Part shown: piece after piece, positions 1 through 8,667 of the stretch
Layout: every line of letters begins with the position of its first letter
Position numbering within the stretch: the stretch's first letter is position 1
NCBI GenBank assembly: GCA_023379675.1
Contig: JAMCPL010000018.1
Location: 1-59,749 of the forward strand
Reading direction: 5' to 3'
Length of the DNA: 59,749 bases
Origin: Actinomycetota bacterium
Lineage (GTDB): Bacteria > Actinomycetota > Acidimicrobiia > Acidimicrobiales > JAMCPL01
Translations under genes and position numbers: made by a program
The notes under the pieces: generated by a model
The model's database searches: none
Told to the model about the DNA's origin: nothing
What the model saw: only the letters and a program-made list of their open reading frames with translations

Positions 1-114
1 TGGGGGATTTCCGGGGAAATCCATGGCCATATCTGGGGAATTCCGTGTCCGTACGCGGGGACTTTTGCTGGCCATATCTGGGGAGTTCTCGTGGCCGTCT
101 ATGGGGAATTTAGC
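1..114. repeat. Array of about five degenerate 22-23 bp repeats, resembling an IS21-family terminus
   Basis: Five consecutive units begin near 1, 23, 47, 69 and 91. Each carries a core close to TGGCCnTATCTGGGGAnTTC. Units at 23 and 69 are almost identical, and the others keep the GGGGA(A/C/G)TT core. Multiple short terminal repeats of this GTGGCC / TGGGGA type are known at the ends of IS21-family insertion sequences. The window edge probably cuts just inside such an element, whose transposase genes would lie to the left. The array runs straight into the start of the next gene, and its last unit supplies a spurious GTG start at 91. No transposase is visible inside the window. Confidence 0.55.
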
Positions 115-771
115 ATGTCCGCCGTCAATCTGGCTCGCTCCTCGCTGCTGGTCATCGATACCCAGGTAGACTTCTGCGACGCCGGCGCGAGCCCGATTGC
201 CGGGACGACCGCGGTGCTACCTACGATCGCCTCGCTTCTTGCCGCGTACCGCTCGATGAGGCTTCCGATCGTCCATGTCGTCCGTCTTTACGAAGGTGAC
301 GATGTCGACCTCGTGCGTCGTGCTGCACTGCTGAACGGAGCGCCCATCGTGCGACCGGGCTCTGCAGGTTCTCAGATCGCACCGGAGCTCTGGCCCGAAG
401 GCGCAGGGGAACTGGACGCGGCCTCGTTGCTCGCCGGGTCATTCCAGAAGGTAGGAGTGTCCGAAGTCGTGGCCTGGAAGCCCCGGTGGAGTGCATTCTA
501 CCGGACCCCGCTCGCTGGCTATCTGGCAGCCGCCAGCGTTACCACCGTCGTCGTAGCCGGCTGCAACTACCCGAACTGTCCGAGAGCGACGATCTTCGAC
601 GCCAGCGAGCGTGACTACCGGGTGCTGATCGCTGCCGATGCCGTGTCCGGTCTGGACGGCCGGCATCTACTCGAGGCCGAGAGCATCGGTGTGGTCCATG
701 CGCCAACGGCCACGATCGTCGAAGGGTTAGAAGACTTGCCTGGTGGCAACCATCAGATGACCGCTCGCTGA
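115..771 (+). CDS. Isochorismatase-like cysteine hydrolase
   Basis: A 218-residue protein of the isochorismatase/nicotinamidase fold, the usual length for the family. The expected catalytic triad is readable: Asp15 in LLVIDTQVDF, Lys122 in AWKPRWSAF, and Cys155 in GCNYPNCPRATI. The ATG at 115 is preferred to the GTG at 91, because the latter would translate the last unit of the upstream repeat array into the N-terminus. The substrate cannot be read from the sequence; nicotinamide, isochorismate, ureidoacrylate and N-carbamoyl compounds are all family possibilities. It is cytoplasmic and stands alone next to an IS-like end, so its transcription may partly come from that element (inference). 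Confidence 0.85.
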   Translation: MSAVNLARSSLLVIDTQVDFCDAGASPIAGTTAVLPTIASLLAAYRSMRLPIVHVVRLYEGDDVDLVRRAALLNGAPIVRPGSAGSQIAPELWPEGAGELDAASLLAGSFQKVGVSEVVAWKPRWSAFYRTPLAGYLAAASVTTVVVAGCNYPNCPRATIFDASERDYRVLIAADAVSGLDGRHLLEAESIGVVHAPTATIVEGLEDLPGGNHQMTAR

Positions 772-1174
772 GCCGCCTCTCGCCACCCCAATTGCAACCT
801 CCCGAGCCGTGAGCAGAACCAGGGAGCGCCAAGCGCACGGCCAGAGCGCCCCACGCGATGCCATGGCAACACCCCGAGGACCACTTCGGGAGCGGTCCCG
901 TCGAGATCTCGTTGATCAGGGCAGTGCGTACGCATGCCCTATGTGTGCGCACCCACGAGCGGCATGATGGGCGGCACCAAGCTGCCATCCAGCAGGAAGC
1001 TGCAGCTCACCGGCCACATCTCGGGGTGCACACCCTGCATGCGCATGCGTACGCAGGATTGATAAGGCCCCGAGAAAAACACCCGAGAAACTCGGATCTT
1101 CGGGCTAGGCCCGAGCGCAAACATGCTGGTCGCAGCGTTGTGCATACGCAAGAGGGCGCGAGAACCAGAATAAC
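772..1174. other. Intergenic region without a recognisable gene
   Basis: I find no convincing coding region in these 403 bases. Several long open frames cross it on both strands, but they are compositional and extend unchanged through the tRNA gene. Short palindromic runs such as TGCGTACGCA occur near 925 and 1045, without an obvious role. Confidence 0.6.
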
Positions 1175-1249
<75 letters not shown>

Positions 1250-1262
1250 CCGATATAAGAAA

Positions 1263-1291
1263 ATTATACCACGCATTCTTCGTCCTGTCAA
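1263..1291 (-). promoter_or_regulatory. Consensus sigma70-type promoter of the initiator tRNA
   Basis: On the minus strand a perfect TTGACA (complement of 1286-1291) is followed by exactly 17 bases and a perfect TATAAT (complement of 1263-1268). Transcription would begin near 1256, seven bases before the mature tRNA 5' end at 1249. This is the best promoter match in the window and fits a highly expressed stable RNA. Confidence 0.9.
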
Positions 1292-1352
1292 TAGCGCTCG
1301 TATACAAGCAGGTACACTCAATTACATAGCCTTCCTACGCAAGCATCTAGGC

Positions 1353-1389
1353 AGGGAGCACCTGAATCTGAACCGCCTCTGTCTCCACA
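1353..1389. repeat. Copy A of a short sequence shared with the 3' end of the mscS-like gene
   Basis: Just downstream of the UPF0182 stop codon lies a stretch beginning AGGGAGCACCTG, then TCTGAAC, and ending CTCCACA. The same order of blocks, with small differences and a short insertion, occurs at 56218-56260 inside the 3' end of the mechanosensitive channel gene. On the minus strand it could encode a tail of the form VETEAVQIQVLPA in a frame not used by UPF0182. It may be a shared gene-end remnant or a dispersed element. Confidence 0.4.
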
Positions 1390-1405
1390 CCCCCACCGGA
1401 GATTC

Positions 1406-4400
1406 CTATGCCACTGCAGGCGCCGGTGCTACACTTCCAGGGGAGGTTGTCGAGCCCGAGGTACTGCCGCCCCCAGCCCTACCGCTTCCACTCCGAGCCG
1501 CTCCCCTGCCGCCGGATGTGCCGGAACTTGATGTACCCGTACCGCTGGCGCCGCTGCTGCTACCACCCGCAACTGAAGAACCAGCTGTAGCGGCCACGGC
1601 AGCCTTTCCCGTCCCAGAACCAGAGGTCGCCGATCCCGTCCCTGCTCCACCACCAAGGGTGCCGGACCCCGTGGAACCACTCGATGACGATCCGGCACCA
1701 CCGAGAAGGCTGTCCAGCTGCTGGACCACTGCACCCATCTGGGTCACCTCAGACTGGTAGCCGCCCAGGTTGCCGGCCTTCAGATCCGCCTGCGCCTGGG
1801 CATACATCGAGGCGGCTTCCGACGCGAGCTTGCTCTCCTCTCTGGTTGGCGCACTACCGGATGGAACGGTGGTAGTCGGTGCGGTCGAAGTAGTGGACGG
1901 CACGCTCGTGCTGCTCGGTAAGGATACATTCACGCCGATCACCTGCGAGATAGCTGACTGCAGGCTGGTGGCCATGGCAATCCTGCTACCCATCACAGCA
2001 ATCACATCGTCGAGAACCGGCAACGCATTCCTTGATGCCTGGACGTACAAGGGCCTCACGTACAGTATCGACTGGCCAACAGGTACCATCGCAACATGAC
2101 CCAACAGCACCTGAGACCCATTCTGTCCCAGTAATGTGATCTCCCGAGATATCACCGGATTAGCCTGTATCCTTGCATCGACAAGCGATGGGCCGTCAAT
2201 GGACTGACCTCTAGGTGCCACATACAGGGTGAGTTGCCCGTAATCATTAGGATCGGACCCTGCAGTCATGAATGCCGCAAGGGTCTGTATCTGGCTGCCT
2301 TGCGAGACAGGCACGAAGGCATCGACAAGATCGAAGGACGGATCAGTGCTACCCGGACTCTGTATGAGCTCGTACTCAGGTGACATCCTGCTGACCTGAC
2401 CGGTGGATACCGTCTGTCCCAAGGAATTCTTGGTAAAAGTGGTTCCAAGCGCTGCAGAGGGAGGGCCGGATCCCGGACTCTGCGACACGCTCCAGGCATT
2501 GCTTGCGTTGTAAAAGGCGGATGCATTGGAGAGATGGTAACGTCCGAGCATAGCAGCCTGGATAGTGAACAGATCTTTGGGATAGCGTAGGTGGTCCTTT
2601 AGCTGTGCAGGCATTTTCGATCCAGGAGTGAACATGTGCGGGAACACCTTCTCCCATGCCTGAAGAATGGGGTCATTCTGGTCGATTGCATAGAAAGTCA
2701 TCTTGCCTGTGTATGCATTGACTACGATCTTCACCGAGTTCCTGACGTAATTGAAGCTGCTCTGATTGAGCTGGCTGGAGAGCGGCAGATTGCTTGTAAT
2801 GGCATCCTGACCGTAAGGAAAGTGCGACGAGGTGGTGTATCCATTTACGATCCAGTTTATCTGTCCACCGATGATGACAGGATATGGATTACTGCCTACC
2901 CGCAGGAACGGCGCCACCTTCTCCACCCGGGAATCTATGCCACGGACAAACATGATCTTCGCGTGGGGACCCAACTGGCTCGAAACAAGTAAGTTGACAT
3001 CCTTGAAACGCAACGCAAATGCGACCTTCGCTAGCAACGAACCCATGGGAACCCCGCCGCTACCGTGGTAGTGCGTCAACTTCTGCTGGCCGTTCGCAAG
3101 CTGGTAATCGATTTCCGGTTGCTTGGTGTCCACAACCACATACCCTGGCTGGTTGACGCCATAATATACTGAGGCCTCCTTTATGGATGGATAGCCTGAT
3201 GCAGCCTGCGGCGGTACGTTGCCAACCGGAATCGTAGGAGCACCGCCATTTCCTACAGCATTGGCCAGACCTACTATCGCCCCGTAACCGTGAGTGTACT
3301 CCAGATGGGTATTCACCCAGCTCGGTGCAGGAATATTGGCCGGATTCACCTGCCGCACACCCACAACCATCGGGGTAGGCACGCCATCGACATTGTAACG
3401 ATCCAAGGCCATGGTCTGAAAGGAATAGTACGACCTGATGGCTTGAAGCTTCTGGAAAGTCTGCACAGTCAGATTGGGATTCCACAGGCTTACATCTGCA
3501 AGCTCACTGGAGCTGGTCCTTACCTGAGCAGACGTGGGATGCGACGATGCGGCAAAGGGAACCACCTTGGTGTGATTGATGCCCATCGCATAGCTGGTCG
3601 CAGCGATATTGTGTGCGATATAAGGTTGCTCCAAGGTCGCCTGCGCAGGGGTGACTTCGAAGGTTTGTACCAGCGCCGGGTAGATCCCCCCTACAACCAC
3701 CGCCACGAGTGCCCACAGCCCGATCGCCAGCACCGGCAACGTCCAGCCCTGCCTCTTGACATTCAGTAGCAATACTACGGCCGCGGCCACAGATATCCAT
3801 ATCAGCAATTCAAGCGCAGGCATCCTCGTATGGACATCCGTGTAACCTGCCCCTTGAACATAGGCATTACCTGAATAGACAAGCGCATACCTTCCGAGCA
3901 GGTAGGAAGCGGCCCTGTCCAGTACGATTGCAGCAAGCAGCACCGACAGATGAGCCTTCACCTGGGGAGTTACACGGGGCGAGTCTCCATGGAACCGTAT
4001 GCCACCCACCATGAAAGATTCCAGCATGGCCAGTATCGTAACAAGGATCAGCGCCATGAACATCCAGGACACCAAGAACTCCAAGAAAGGCAGTTTGAAC
4101 ACGTAGAAGCCGGCATTCATGTGGAAAATCGGATCAGTGTACTTGAACGAACCGCCATTTGTAAAGAGCAACCAGTGCTGCCACTGTCCTATGACACTGG
4201 TGGCAATCATCGCCGCAAGCACCAGCGACAGCACGGTCCTGACCACGACGGCCCGCTTGGACATGAAGTGGCGGTAGCGTATTATGCCTTCGTCTGCAGG
4301 ATGGATAGTCAGTTCACTGGGGGCCAGGTGGTCAGCAAAAGCAAGGTTGACCCATGTCAGCGCAAAGAACAGCGCTCCAAACCCCAGGTAAAGACCCATC

Positions 4401-4600
4401 TTTACCATGAAAAGAGTATGCCAGATCTCTCCCATACCAACCGAGGTGAACCACAGGGCATCCGTGTAGACAAAGGCCAGCGACCTGAGAGAAGCGGCCA
4501 AGATAATAAGAAGCACCACCAATCCCAGCAACCAGGTATACCGCCGCTTTTTCCGGATCTCTTGTCTTGGTTTTGCAGGTATGTCGGAAGCCCTACGCAT
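1406..4600 (-). CDS. UPF0182 family integral membrane protein
   Basis: A 1064-residue protein of the large UPF0182 family, found in Actinobacteria and cyanobacteria and of unknown function. The N-terminal third (about residues 20-310) holds roughly seven hydrophobic helices, the first being YTWLLGLVVLLIILAASL after a Lys/Arg-rich start. The central part is the large family-specific extracytoplasmic region, with typical phrases such as YYGVNQPGYVVVDT and RLRIRYPKDLF-like segments. The last 140 residues are a Ser/Thr/Gly/Ala-rich low-complexity tail, probably a flexible extracellular extension specific to this lineage. The start at 4600 places a positively charged stretch before the first helix. 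It lies 98 bases downstream of the DivIVA-like gene on the same strand. Confidence 0.93.
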   Translation of the reverse strand: MRRASDIPAKPRQEIRKKRRYTWLLGLVVLLIILAASLRSLAFVYTDALWFTSVGMGEIWHTLFMVKMGLYLGFGALFFALTWVNLAFADHLAPSELTIHPADEGIIRYRHFMSKRAVVVRTVLSLVLAAMIATSVIGQWQHWLLFTNGGSFKYTDPIFHMNAGFYVFKLPFLEFLVSWMFMALILVTILAMLESFMVGGIRFHGDSPRVTPQVKAHLSVLLAAIVLDRAASYLLGRYALVYSGNAYVQGAGYTDVHTRMPALELLIWISVAAAVVLLLNVKRQGWTLPVLAIGLWALVAVVVGGIYPALVQTFEVTPAQATLEQPYIAHNIAATSYAMGINHTKVVPFAASSHPTSAQVRTSSSELADVSLWNPNLTVQTFQKLQAIRSYYSFQTMALDRYNVDGVPTPMVVGVRQVNPANIPAPSWVNTHLEYTHGYGAIVGLANAVGNGGAPTIPVGNVPPQAASGYPSIKEASVYYGVNQPGYVVVDTKQPEIDYQLANGQQKLTHYHGSGGVPMGSLLAKVAFALRFKDVNLLVSSQLGPHAKIMFVRGIDSRVEKVAPFLRVGSNPYPVIIGGQINWIVNGYTTSSHFPYGQDAITSNLPLSSQLNQSSFNYVRNSVKIVVNAYTGKMTFYAIDQNDPILQAWEKVFPHMFTPGSKMPAQLKDHLRYPKDLFTIQAAMLGRYHLSNASAFYNASNAWSVSQSPGSGPPSAALGTTFTKNSLGQTVSTGQVSRMSPEYELIQSPGSTDPSFDLVDAFVPVSQGSQIQTLAAFMTAGSDPNDYGQLTLYVAPRGQSIDGPSLVDARIQANPVISREITLLGQNGSQVLLGHVAMVPVGQSILYVRPLYVQASRNALPVLDDVIAVMGSRIAMATSLQSAISQVIGVNVSLPSSTSVPSTTSTAPTTTVPSGSAPTREESKLASEAASMYAQAQADLKAGNLGGYQSEVTQMGAVVQQLDSLLGGAGSSSSGSTGSGTLGGGAGTGSATSGSGTGKAAVAATAGSSVAGGSSSGASGTGTSSSGTSGGRGAARSGSGRAGGGSTSGSTTSPGSVAPAPAVA

Positions 4601-4698
4601 GACTGCTTACAGCATATTACCAAACGGTGTTGCAGGGGACGCGGCCTGCGAACTGCAACATATGAAAACGCACCTATGTGCGAAACGCATCGGCCGGT

Positions 4699-6615
4699 CT
4701 ACTGGATCTCTCGCAACAATATCGCAGGTTCCAGCAAGCACCGGCATCCCGTGTGTGCCGGTGGATAGAGATGGCCAGTCGGAAACTCCTGCCCACCGCC
4801 CAGCGGATCGGAAAGCACGTTGTCCTCGCAGTCCGGGCACCCTTGCCCAGGTGTGGTTGATATCCATCTGAACGGGATATCCATCTCCTGCCCTGTCACC
4901 ACTTGCCCCAGGGAAAAAGCAGCCACCATCCGATCTTCAACCGCCTGCTCCACCCGTGCTCCCCTCCCTTCACGCCAGGCAGCCCCCACATGGCCCACCA
5001 GGGAATCCACATCAGCAGTGGCTAGGTCTATGCTTCCATCCTCTATGCGCTTGCTTAGTGCATTCAAGATCGTACTGGATATTTCGTCAGCCAGATCACG
5101 TAGATCCGCACCTACGCTTTCCATCAGTTTACGAACCTGACCGTCCTTCCAGTCCTTCTCCTCCTTCTCGTGTTCCTGGCCGACCTCGTCGGCGGCCTCG
5201 CCGGCTTCACTGTCGACACACAGGACAGACAACATCCCCTCCTTGGCCGCAGTCTCCACTCCCGCAATGCAAAGCATGGCCATACTGTCCAAGCGTTCTC
5301 CAGCAGAAGGAAGCATGGTATCGCTCCACCCCTTCTCTGTACGGATACGGTCGAGTAGCTCGTTCTGGTAATCCTGAAGCGTCCTTTTCAGCTTCCTGGA
5401 GAGGCTGTCCACCGCATCATGCAGTGCATCGTTACGCGCCGTAAAGAGTGGATGATGATCCACATCATGTTGTCCTCCCTCCCGGTCGCCATCCGGCCCT
5501 CCTCCCTGCGCTACCGGCTGCCCTCCTCCCTCCCGGTCGCCATCCGGCCCTCCTCCCTGCGCTACCGGCTTCGCCGCCCTGAGCCTTGCAAATATCTCGT
5601 CGACAAGCTGGGTTCTCGAACCTTCGACCGCTGAGCCAAGATCTGAAATCTGATCATCGGAGTTGGAGCCCGAATCATTTCCATCCACAGGTGAATCGCT
5701 ACCACCAGATCCCTCATTACCACTCACAACTACATCTTTACGGACAGCTTCCCCAGCCAAGGCACCTCGCGCCTGGATGCCAGCGGACCCCCCTGCATGT
5801 ACCTGGCCATTATCGCCAGTATCAAGGGAGGGACTGGTCGTAATGTGCGCATCATCGTAGCCAGCATCAAGATCATCCAGCACAGCGCTATCCTCAGGTA
5901 GAAGCTCTTCTGTGATTCTTTTTATATCTCCCTTTGCACGCAACACCAGATCCGCCATTCTTGACTTTGCCGCATTGAGCCTGCCAATCTGGTCTTTCAA
6001 TAAGGCGCGCCTGGCAGACATGTCACCCAGTATCTTCGACCGGAGTTCCTGGGCCTCCTTGACCATCATCCTGCATTCAGCTTTCGACTGCGAAATCATC
6101 GATTCACCCTCCAGCCGGGCACTTTCGAGCTTGGCCACGACCTCTTCATTCGCCTGTTTCAACATGTCCGCACTGGCCGAATCAGCCTGACTTTTCTTGT
6201 CTGCAGCATACTGATCCGCCTGCGTGCGAATCGTCTCCGCCTCCTCGAGAGCCTGCTGCCTGGTACGCAGTGCGTCGGACTCAGCCCTGGATATCACTTC
6301 ACCTGCGGCATCGTGGGCACTACGCAATACCCTGGCAGTCTCCTTGCCAAGAGCTGTAGTCAGAGTCGCTTCGTCCATCTCCGGATTGGCCGCCCTGTGC
6401 TCGGCATCGGCCAGAGCCTCTCGCAACTCAGCCTCTCGCTCCAGCGTAGCTTCCAGTTCCCGGCCGATCATTTCCAGAAATGTACGTACTTCAGTGGGAT
6501 CGTAGCCTTTTCTGGTGGTGGAAAATACCTTGCCGGATACTTCACCAGGACTGAATCTGGCCATCCGGTACGTCGCAGATATGCGTCTCTTTCCTTCTTC
6601 AGGCATATATGGCAT
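4699..6615 (-). CDS. DivIVA-domain coiled-coil protein with a C-terminal Mu F / SPP1 gp7-like Cys-His motif
   Basis: A 638-residue protein. Residues about 18-55 match the DivIVA N-terminal domain (FSTTRKGYDPTEVRTFLEMI), which targets curved or septal membrane. Long Ala/Glu/Lys-rich heptad sequence to about 240 predicts a coiled coil. An acidic low-complexity linker follows (about 245-385), including a duplicated 17-residue unit. A helical region comes next, and the last 46 residues hold C593-x2-C596, H615, H621 and C624-x-C626 (CPDCEDN ... PPAHTGCRCLLEP). That pattern resembles the motif ending phage Mu F / SPP1 gp7-type minor head proteins. DivIVA proteins organise poles and septa; the role of the C-terminal metal-like module is unknown. 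No separate promoter for the downstream UPF0182 gene was identified. Confidence 0.8.
   Translation of the reverse strand: MPYMPEEGKRRISATYRMARFSPGEVSGKVFSTTRKGYDPTEVRTFLEMIGRELEATLEREAELREALADAEHRAANPEMDEATLTTALGKETARVLRSAHDAAGEVISRAESDALRTRQQALEEAETIRTQADQYAADKKSQADSASADMLKQANEEVVAKLESARLEGESMISQSKAECRMMVKEAQELRSKILGDMSARRALLKDQIGRLNAAKSRMADLVLRAKGDIKRITEELLPEDSAVLDDLDAGYDDAHITTSPSLDTGDNGQVHAGGSAGIQARGALAGEAVRKDVVVSGNEGSGGSDSPVDGNDSGSNSDDQISDLGSAVEGSRTQLVDEIFARLRAAKPVAQGGGPDGDREGGGQPVAQGGGPDGDREGGQHDVDHHPLFTARNDALHDAVDSLSRKLKRTLQDYQNELLDRIRTEKGWSDTMLPSAGERLDSMAMLCIAGVETAAKEGMLSVLCVDSEAGEAADEVGQEHEKEEKDWKDGQVRKLMESVGADLRDLADEISSTILNALSKRIEDGSIDLATADVDSLVGHVGAAWREGRGARVEQAVEDRMVAAFSLGQVVTGQEMDIPFRWISTTPGQGCPDCEDNVLSDPLGGGQEFPTGHLYPPAHTGCRCLLEPAILLREIQ
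5474..5570. repeat. Two tandem copies of a 51-bp unit inside the DivIVA-like gene
   Basis: 46 identical bases at 5474-5519 recur at 5525-5570 with a 51-base period, which keeps frame. Each unit encodes a 17-residue segment starting PVAQGGGPDGDREGG. The perfect match implies recent duplication, and copy number probably varies among strains. Confidence 0.95.
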
Positions 6616-6681
6616 ACGTAGAGCCTACGACTAATTAGCCACGCCCGCTACCTGATCATGCAAGTCCATCAGATGGCAGCA

Positions 6682-7434
6682 CTATCTAGTGGCAAGCGGC
6701 ATATCCCAGAGCGGAAACCACCGATCAAGATCGGGCTCTATAGGGAGATCGTGGTCAATAAGTGCTTTTACCCGCATCTCCATCTCCGTATCCCGCCTTT
6801 CCTTGCCAACCGGCGCAAACGGATAAAAGCTACCCCGCTTAGCGAGATACACCAGGTAAAGAGGATGTCCCGAATTTGCAGGACTGAGAACCGGTACTGA
6901 ACCATCAAGGTCCATATCAGCTTCGTCCCCGACATCTTTGTCCGAGTGCGCAAAGCTGAACAGCGAGCACAGAAGCTGCTCTCCCCATCCGTTCTCGGAG
7001 ATGGACGAGTGCACCATATGCACCCTGGTCACTATATCATCTATGCCCCCGCCTTCCACTATTACCCATTTGTAACCGTATGAATCTGCAGCCTGCTTGA
7101 CCATGAGATCCGCCGAAGACGCTGCTCCGTAGGTGTTGTCCGGTACTTCCGACCCATCCTGATTGCCCACACCGCCAGGACCGCCCACGTCACCATGCGC
7201 GCCGGAACCAGCCTGGCCGGAATTATCCCCTGTCCGCAAAAGTTGCTCCACCTCAGTCAATATATGCTCAAAGGGCTGGCCTCCCGGAGGCTTGAAACAG
7301 ACGCCCGCCTTGCCAGTGGGCATGATGCCAGCCGCCGTCTGCAATGTGATGGATGCAGTAGGTAAGGAGAAGAGCTCATCAAGCTTCGGCTTCACCGGCT
7401 TGGTGCGCCCAAGCAACGTATCCATGAACTTCAT
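6682..7434 (-). CDS. PspAB-type PspA-associated protein
   Basis: The ATG at 7434 (MKFMDTLLGRTKPVKPKLDE) begins a 250-residue protein matching the PspAB family, which accompanies PspA in Actinobacteria and archaea. Recognisable segments are LFSLPTASITLQTAAG, VCFKPPGG, SYGYKWVIVEGG, QLLCSLF and the C-terminal KRGSFYPFAPVGKERRD ... LPIEPDLDRWFPLWDMP. The open frame continues far upstream into htpX in another frame, but the family start is the internal ATG. It is the last gene of the pspA-pspAA-htpX-pspAB operon, 31 bases after htpX. A Gly-rich insertion (GDNSGQAGSGAHGDVGG-like, about residues 64-85) is present. The molecular function is not established; a role with PspA in membrane stress is inferred from context. 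Confidence 0.85.
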   Translation of the reverse strand: MKFMDTLLGRTKPVKPKLDELFSLPTASITLQTAAGIMPTGKAGVCFKPPGGQPFEHILTEVEQLLRTGDNSGQAGSGAHGDVGGPGGVGNQDGSEVPDNTYGAASSADLMVKQAADSYGYKWVIVEGGGIDDIVTRVHMVHSSISENGWGEQLLCSLFSFAHSDKDVGDEADMDLDGSVPVLSPANSGHPLYLVYLAKRGSFYPFAPVGKERRDTEMEMRVKALIDHDLPIEPDLDRWFPLWDMPLATR

Positions 7435-7465
7435 AGTGATTCCAGCATCCTGCCGCCTTGCTGTC

Positions 7466-8395
7466 TTATCCCCTGTCCATTTCGGCTTCGAGCTTATTGA
7501 GCTGGTCCAGCCGCTTCTGGAGTGGAGGGTGCGTGGAGAACAACGTAGACACGCTGAATCCCCTTGCCGATACAGGCGAGAAGAAGAAAGCGTTGAAATG
7601 CTCTGCAGACCGCAAGTCTCGTGTAGGTATACGGGCCGTCTCTCCTGATACCTTGACGAGAGCTGATGCCAGAAGGGCAGGACGCCCAATAAGTATCGCA
7701 CCGGAACGATCAGCGGCAAGCTCCCTGTAACGCGACAGTGCCATGGTAAGGATAAAACTTATTGCATAGATGATCATGGAAAAGACCATGATGCCAAGCT
7801 CTATCATAACAATGTTCTGACCGTTCCGACCTCCCCTACCGCCTCCTGCACCGAATCCCCCAAACAAACCCAGATAGAAAAATACCCTGGTCACCAGCCC
7901 GGCCAGTACGCCGAGAAAACTGGCTATAGTCATCACCATCACATCCCTGTGAGCCACATGCGATATTTCATGAGCGAGCACCGCCTCGAGCTCAGGCTCG
8001 TCAAGGCGCCGGAGTATTCCTCTGGTCGCACACAACACCGCATGCTTCTGGTCCCGCCCCGTGGCAAACGCATTGGGTATATCTGTATCGGCTATCGCCA
8101 CCTGCGGCTTCCTCATATCGGCAAGCGCGCAGAGCCGATCCACCACTGCATGGAGTTCGGGAGCCTGCTCGGGTGTCACCACATGTCCCCCCATGCCAAA
8201 GAGAGCGATCTTATCCGAGAAGAAAAATTGAGCAATGAAAAGCCCGCCTGCAATGACGATGATAAAGATAGACGAGATGCCCACTGCAAACAATACCCCG
8301 ATGACCACCACGTAGAGAAGACCTAGGAAGAACGCTGTCAGCAGCATCCGTACGGTCAGCCCTCTATCGGCCGGTATGCGACGCTCGATCGCCAT
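7466..8395 (-). CDS. htpX: HtpX-type M48 zinc metalloprotease
   Basis: A 309-residue membrane protease. Two N-terminal helices (about 17-40 and 41-60) precede the zinc site H142-E143-x2-H146 in LAHEISHVAHRD. Two further helices follow (about 158-180 and 195-220), then the third-ligand region SRYRELAADRSG. HtpX degrades misfolded membrane proteins at the cytoplasmic face. The gene follows pspAA by two bases and precedes pspAB, the standard actinobacterial arrangement that ties it to PspA-dependent envelope stress. The ATG start gives a typical short cytoplasmic N-terminus. Confidence 0.95.
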   Translation of the reverse strand: MAIERRIPADRGLTVRMLLTAFFLGLLYVVVIGVLFAVGISSIFIIVIAGGLFIAQFFFSDKIALFGMGGHVVTPEQAPELHAVVDRLCALADMRKPQVAIADTDIPNAFATGRDQKHAVLCATRGILRRLDEPELEAVLAHEISHVAHRDVMVMTIASFLGVLAGLVTRVFFYLGLFGGFGAGGGRGGRNGQNIVMIELGIMVFSMIIYAISFILTMALSRYRELAADRSGAILIGRPALLASALVKVSGETARIPTRDLRSAEHFNAFFFSPVSARGFSVSTLFSTHPPLQKRLDQLNKLEAEMDRG

Positions 8396-8397
8396 AC

Positions 8398-8667
8398 CTA
8401 ATCCATCTCCTCTTGCAGTAACTTTTGCGTCTCTTCCAGGCTATACCCACTACCAGGCAGCATGAGGTCCGACGGAAGCATCCGGTCAGAGGGTACCTCG
8501 GTTCCCAGGGCTTTCACCTTGTCAATGACCGCTTTGAGCGATTCTGCAAAGGTATCGGCGTCACCTGAATCTATAGACGCTGAAAGATTGTCGTCCAGCG
8601 CCTCGATCTCCCCCATGGACGCTTCCGGTACATCCCACTGACCCTCTTCGAGGATACGCACTATCAC
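8398..8667 (-). CDS. PspAA-type small PspA-associated protein
   Basis: An 89-residue acidic protein beginning MIVRILEEGQWDVPEA, which is characteristic of the PspAA domain encoded directly after pspA in actinobacteria. It continues with a helical pattern and ends QKLLQEEMD, with no membrane segment. Its start overlaps the pspA stop by four bases (ATGA), which implies translational coupling and a matched stoichiometry with PspA. The residues just before QKLLQEEMD (MLPGSGYSLEE) are flexible. PspAA is thought to work with PspA in membrane stress; its biochemical role is not known. Confidence 0.85.
   Translation of the reverse strand: MIVRILEEGQWDVPEASMGEIEALDDNLSASIDSGDADTFAESLKAVIDKVKALGTEVPSDRMLPSDLMLPGSGYSLEETQKLLQEEMD

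Noticed and set aside
3950-4768. 272-codon plus-strand frame opposite UPF0182
   Set aside because: Antisense to a well-supported conserved gene, with composition typical of a shadow frame.
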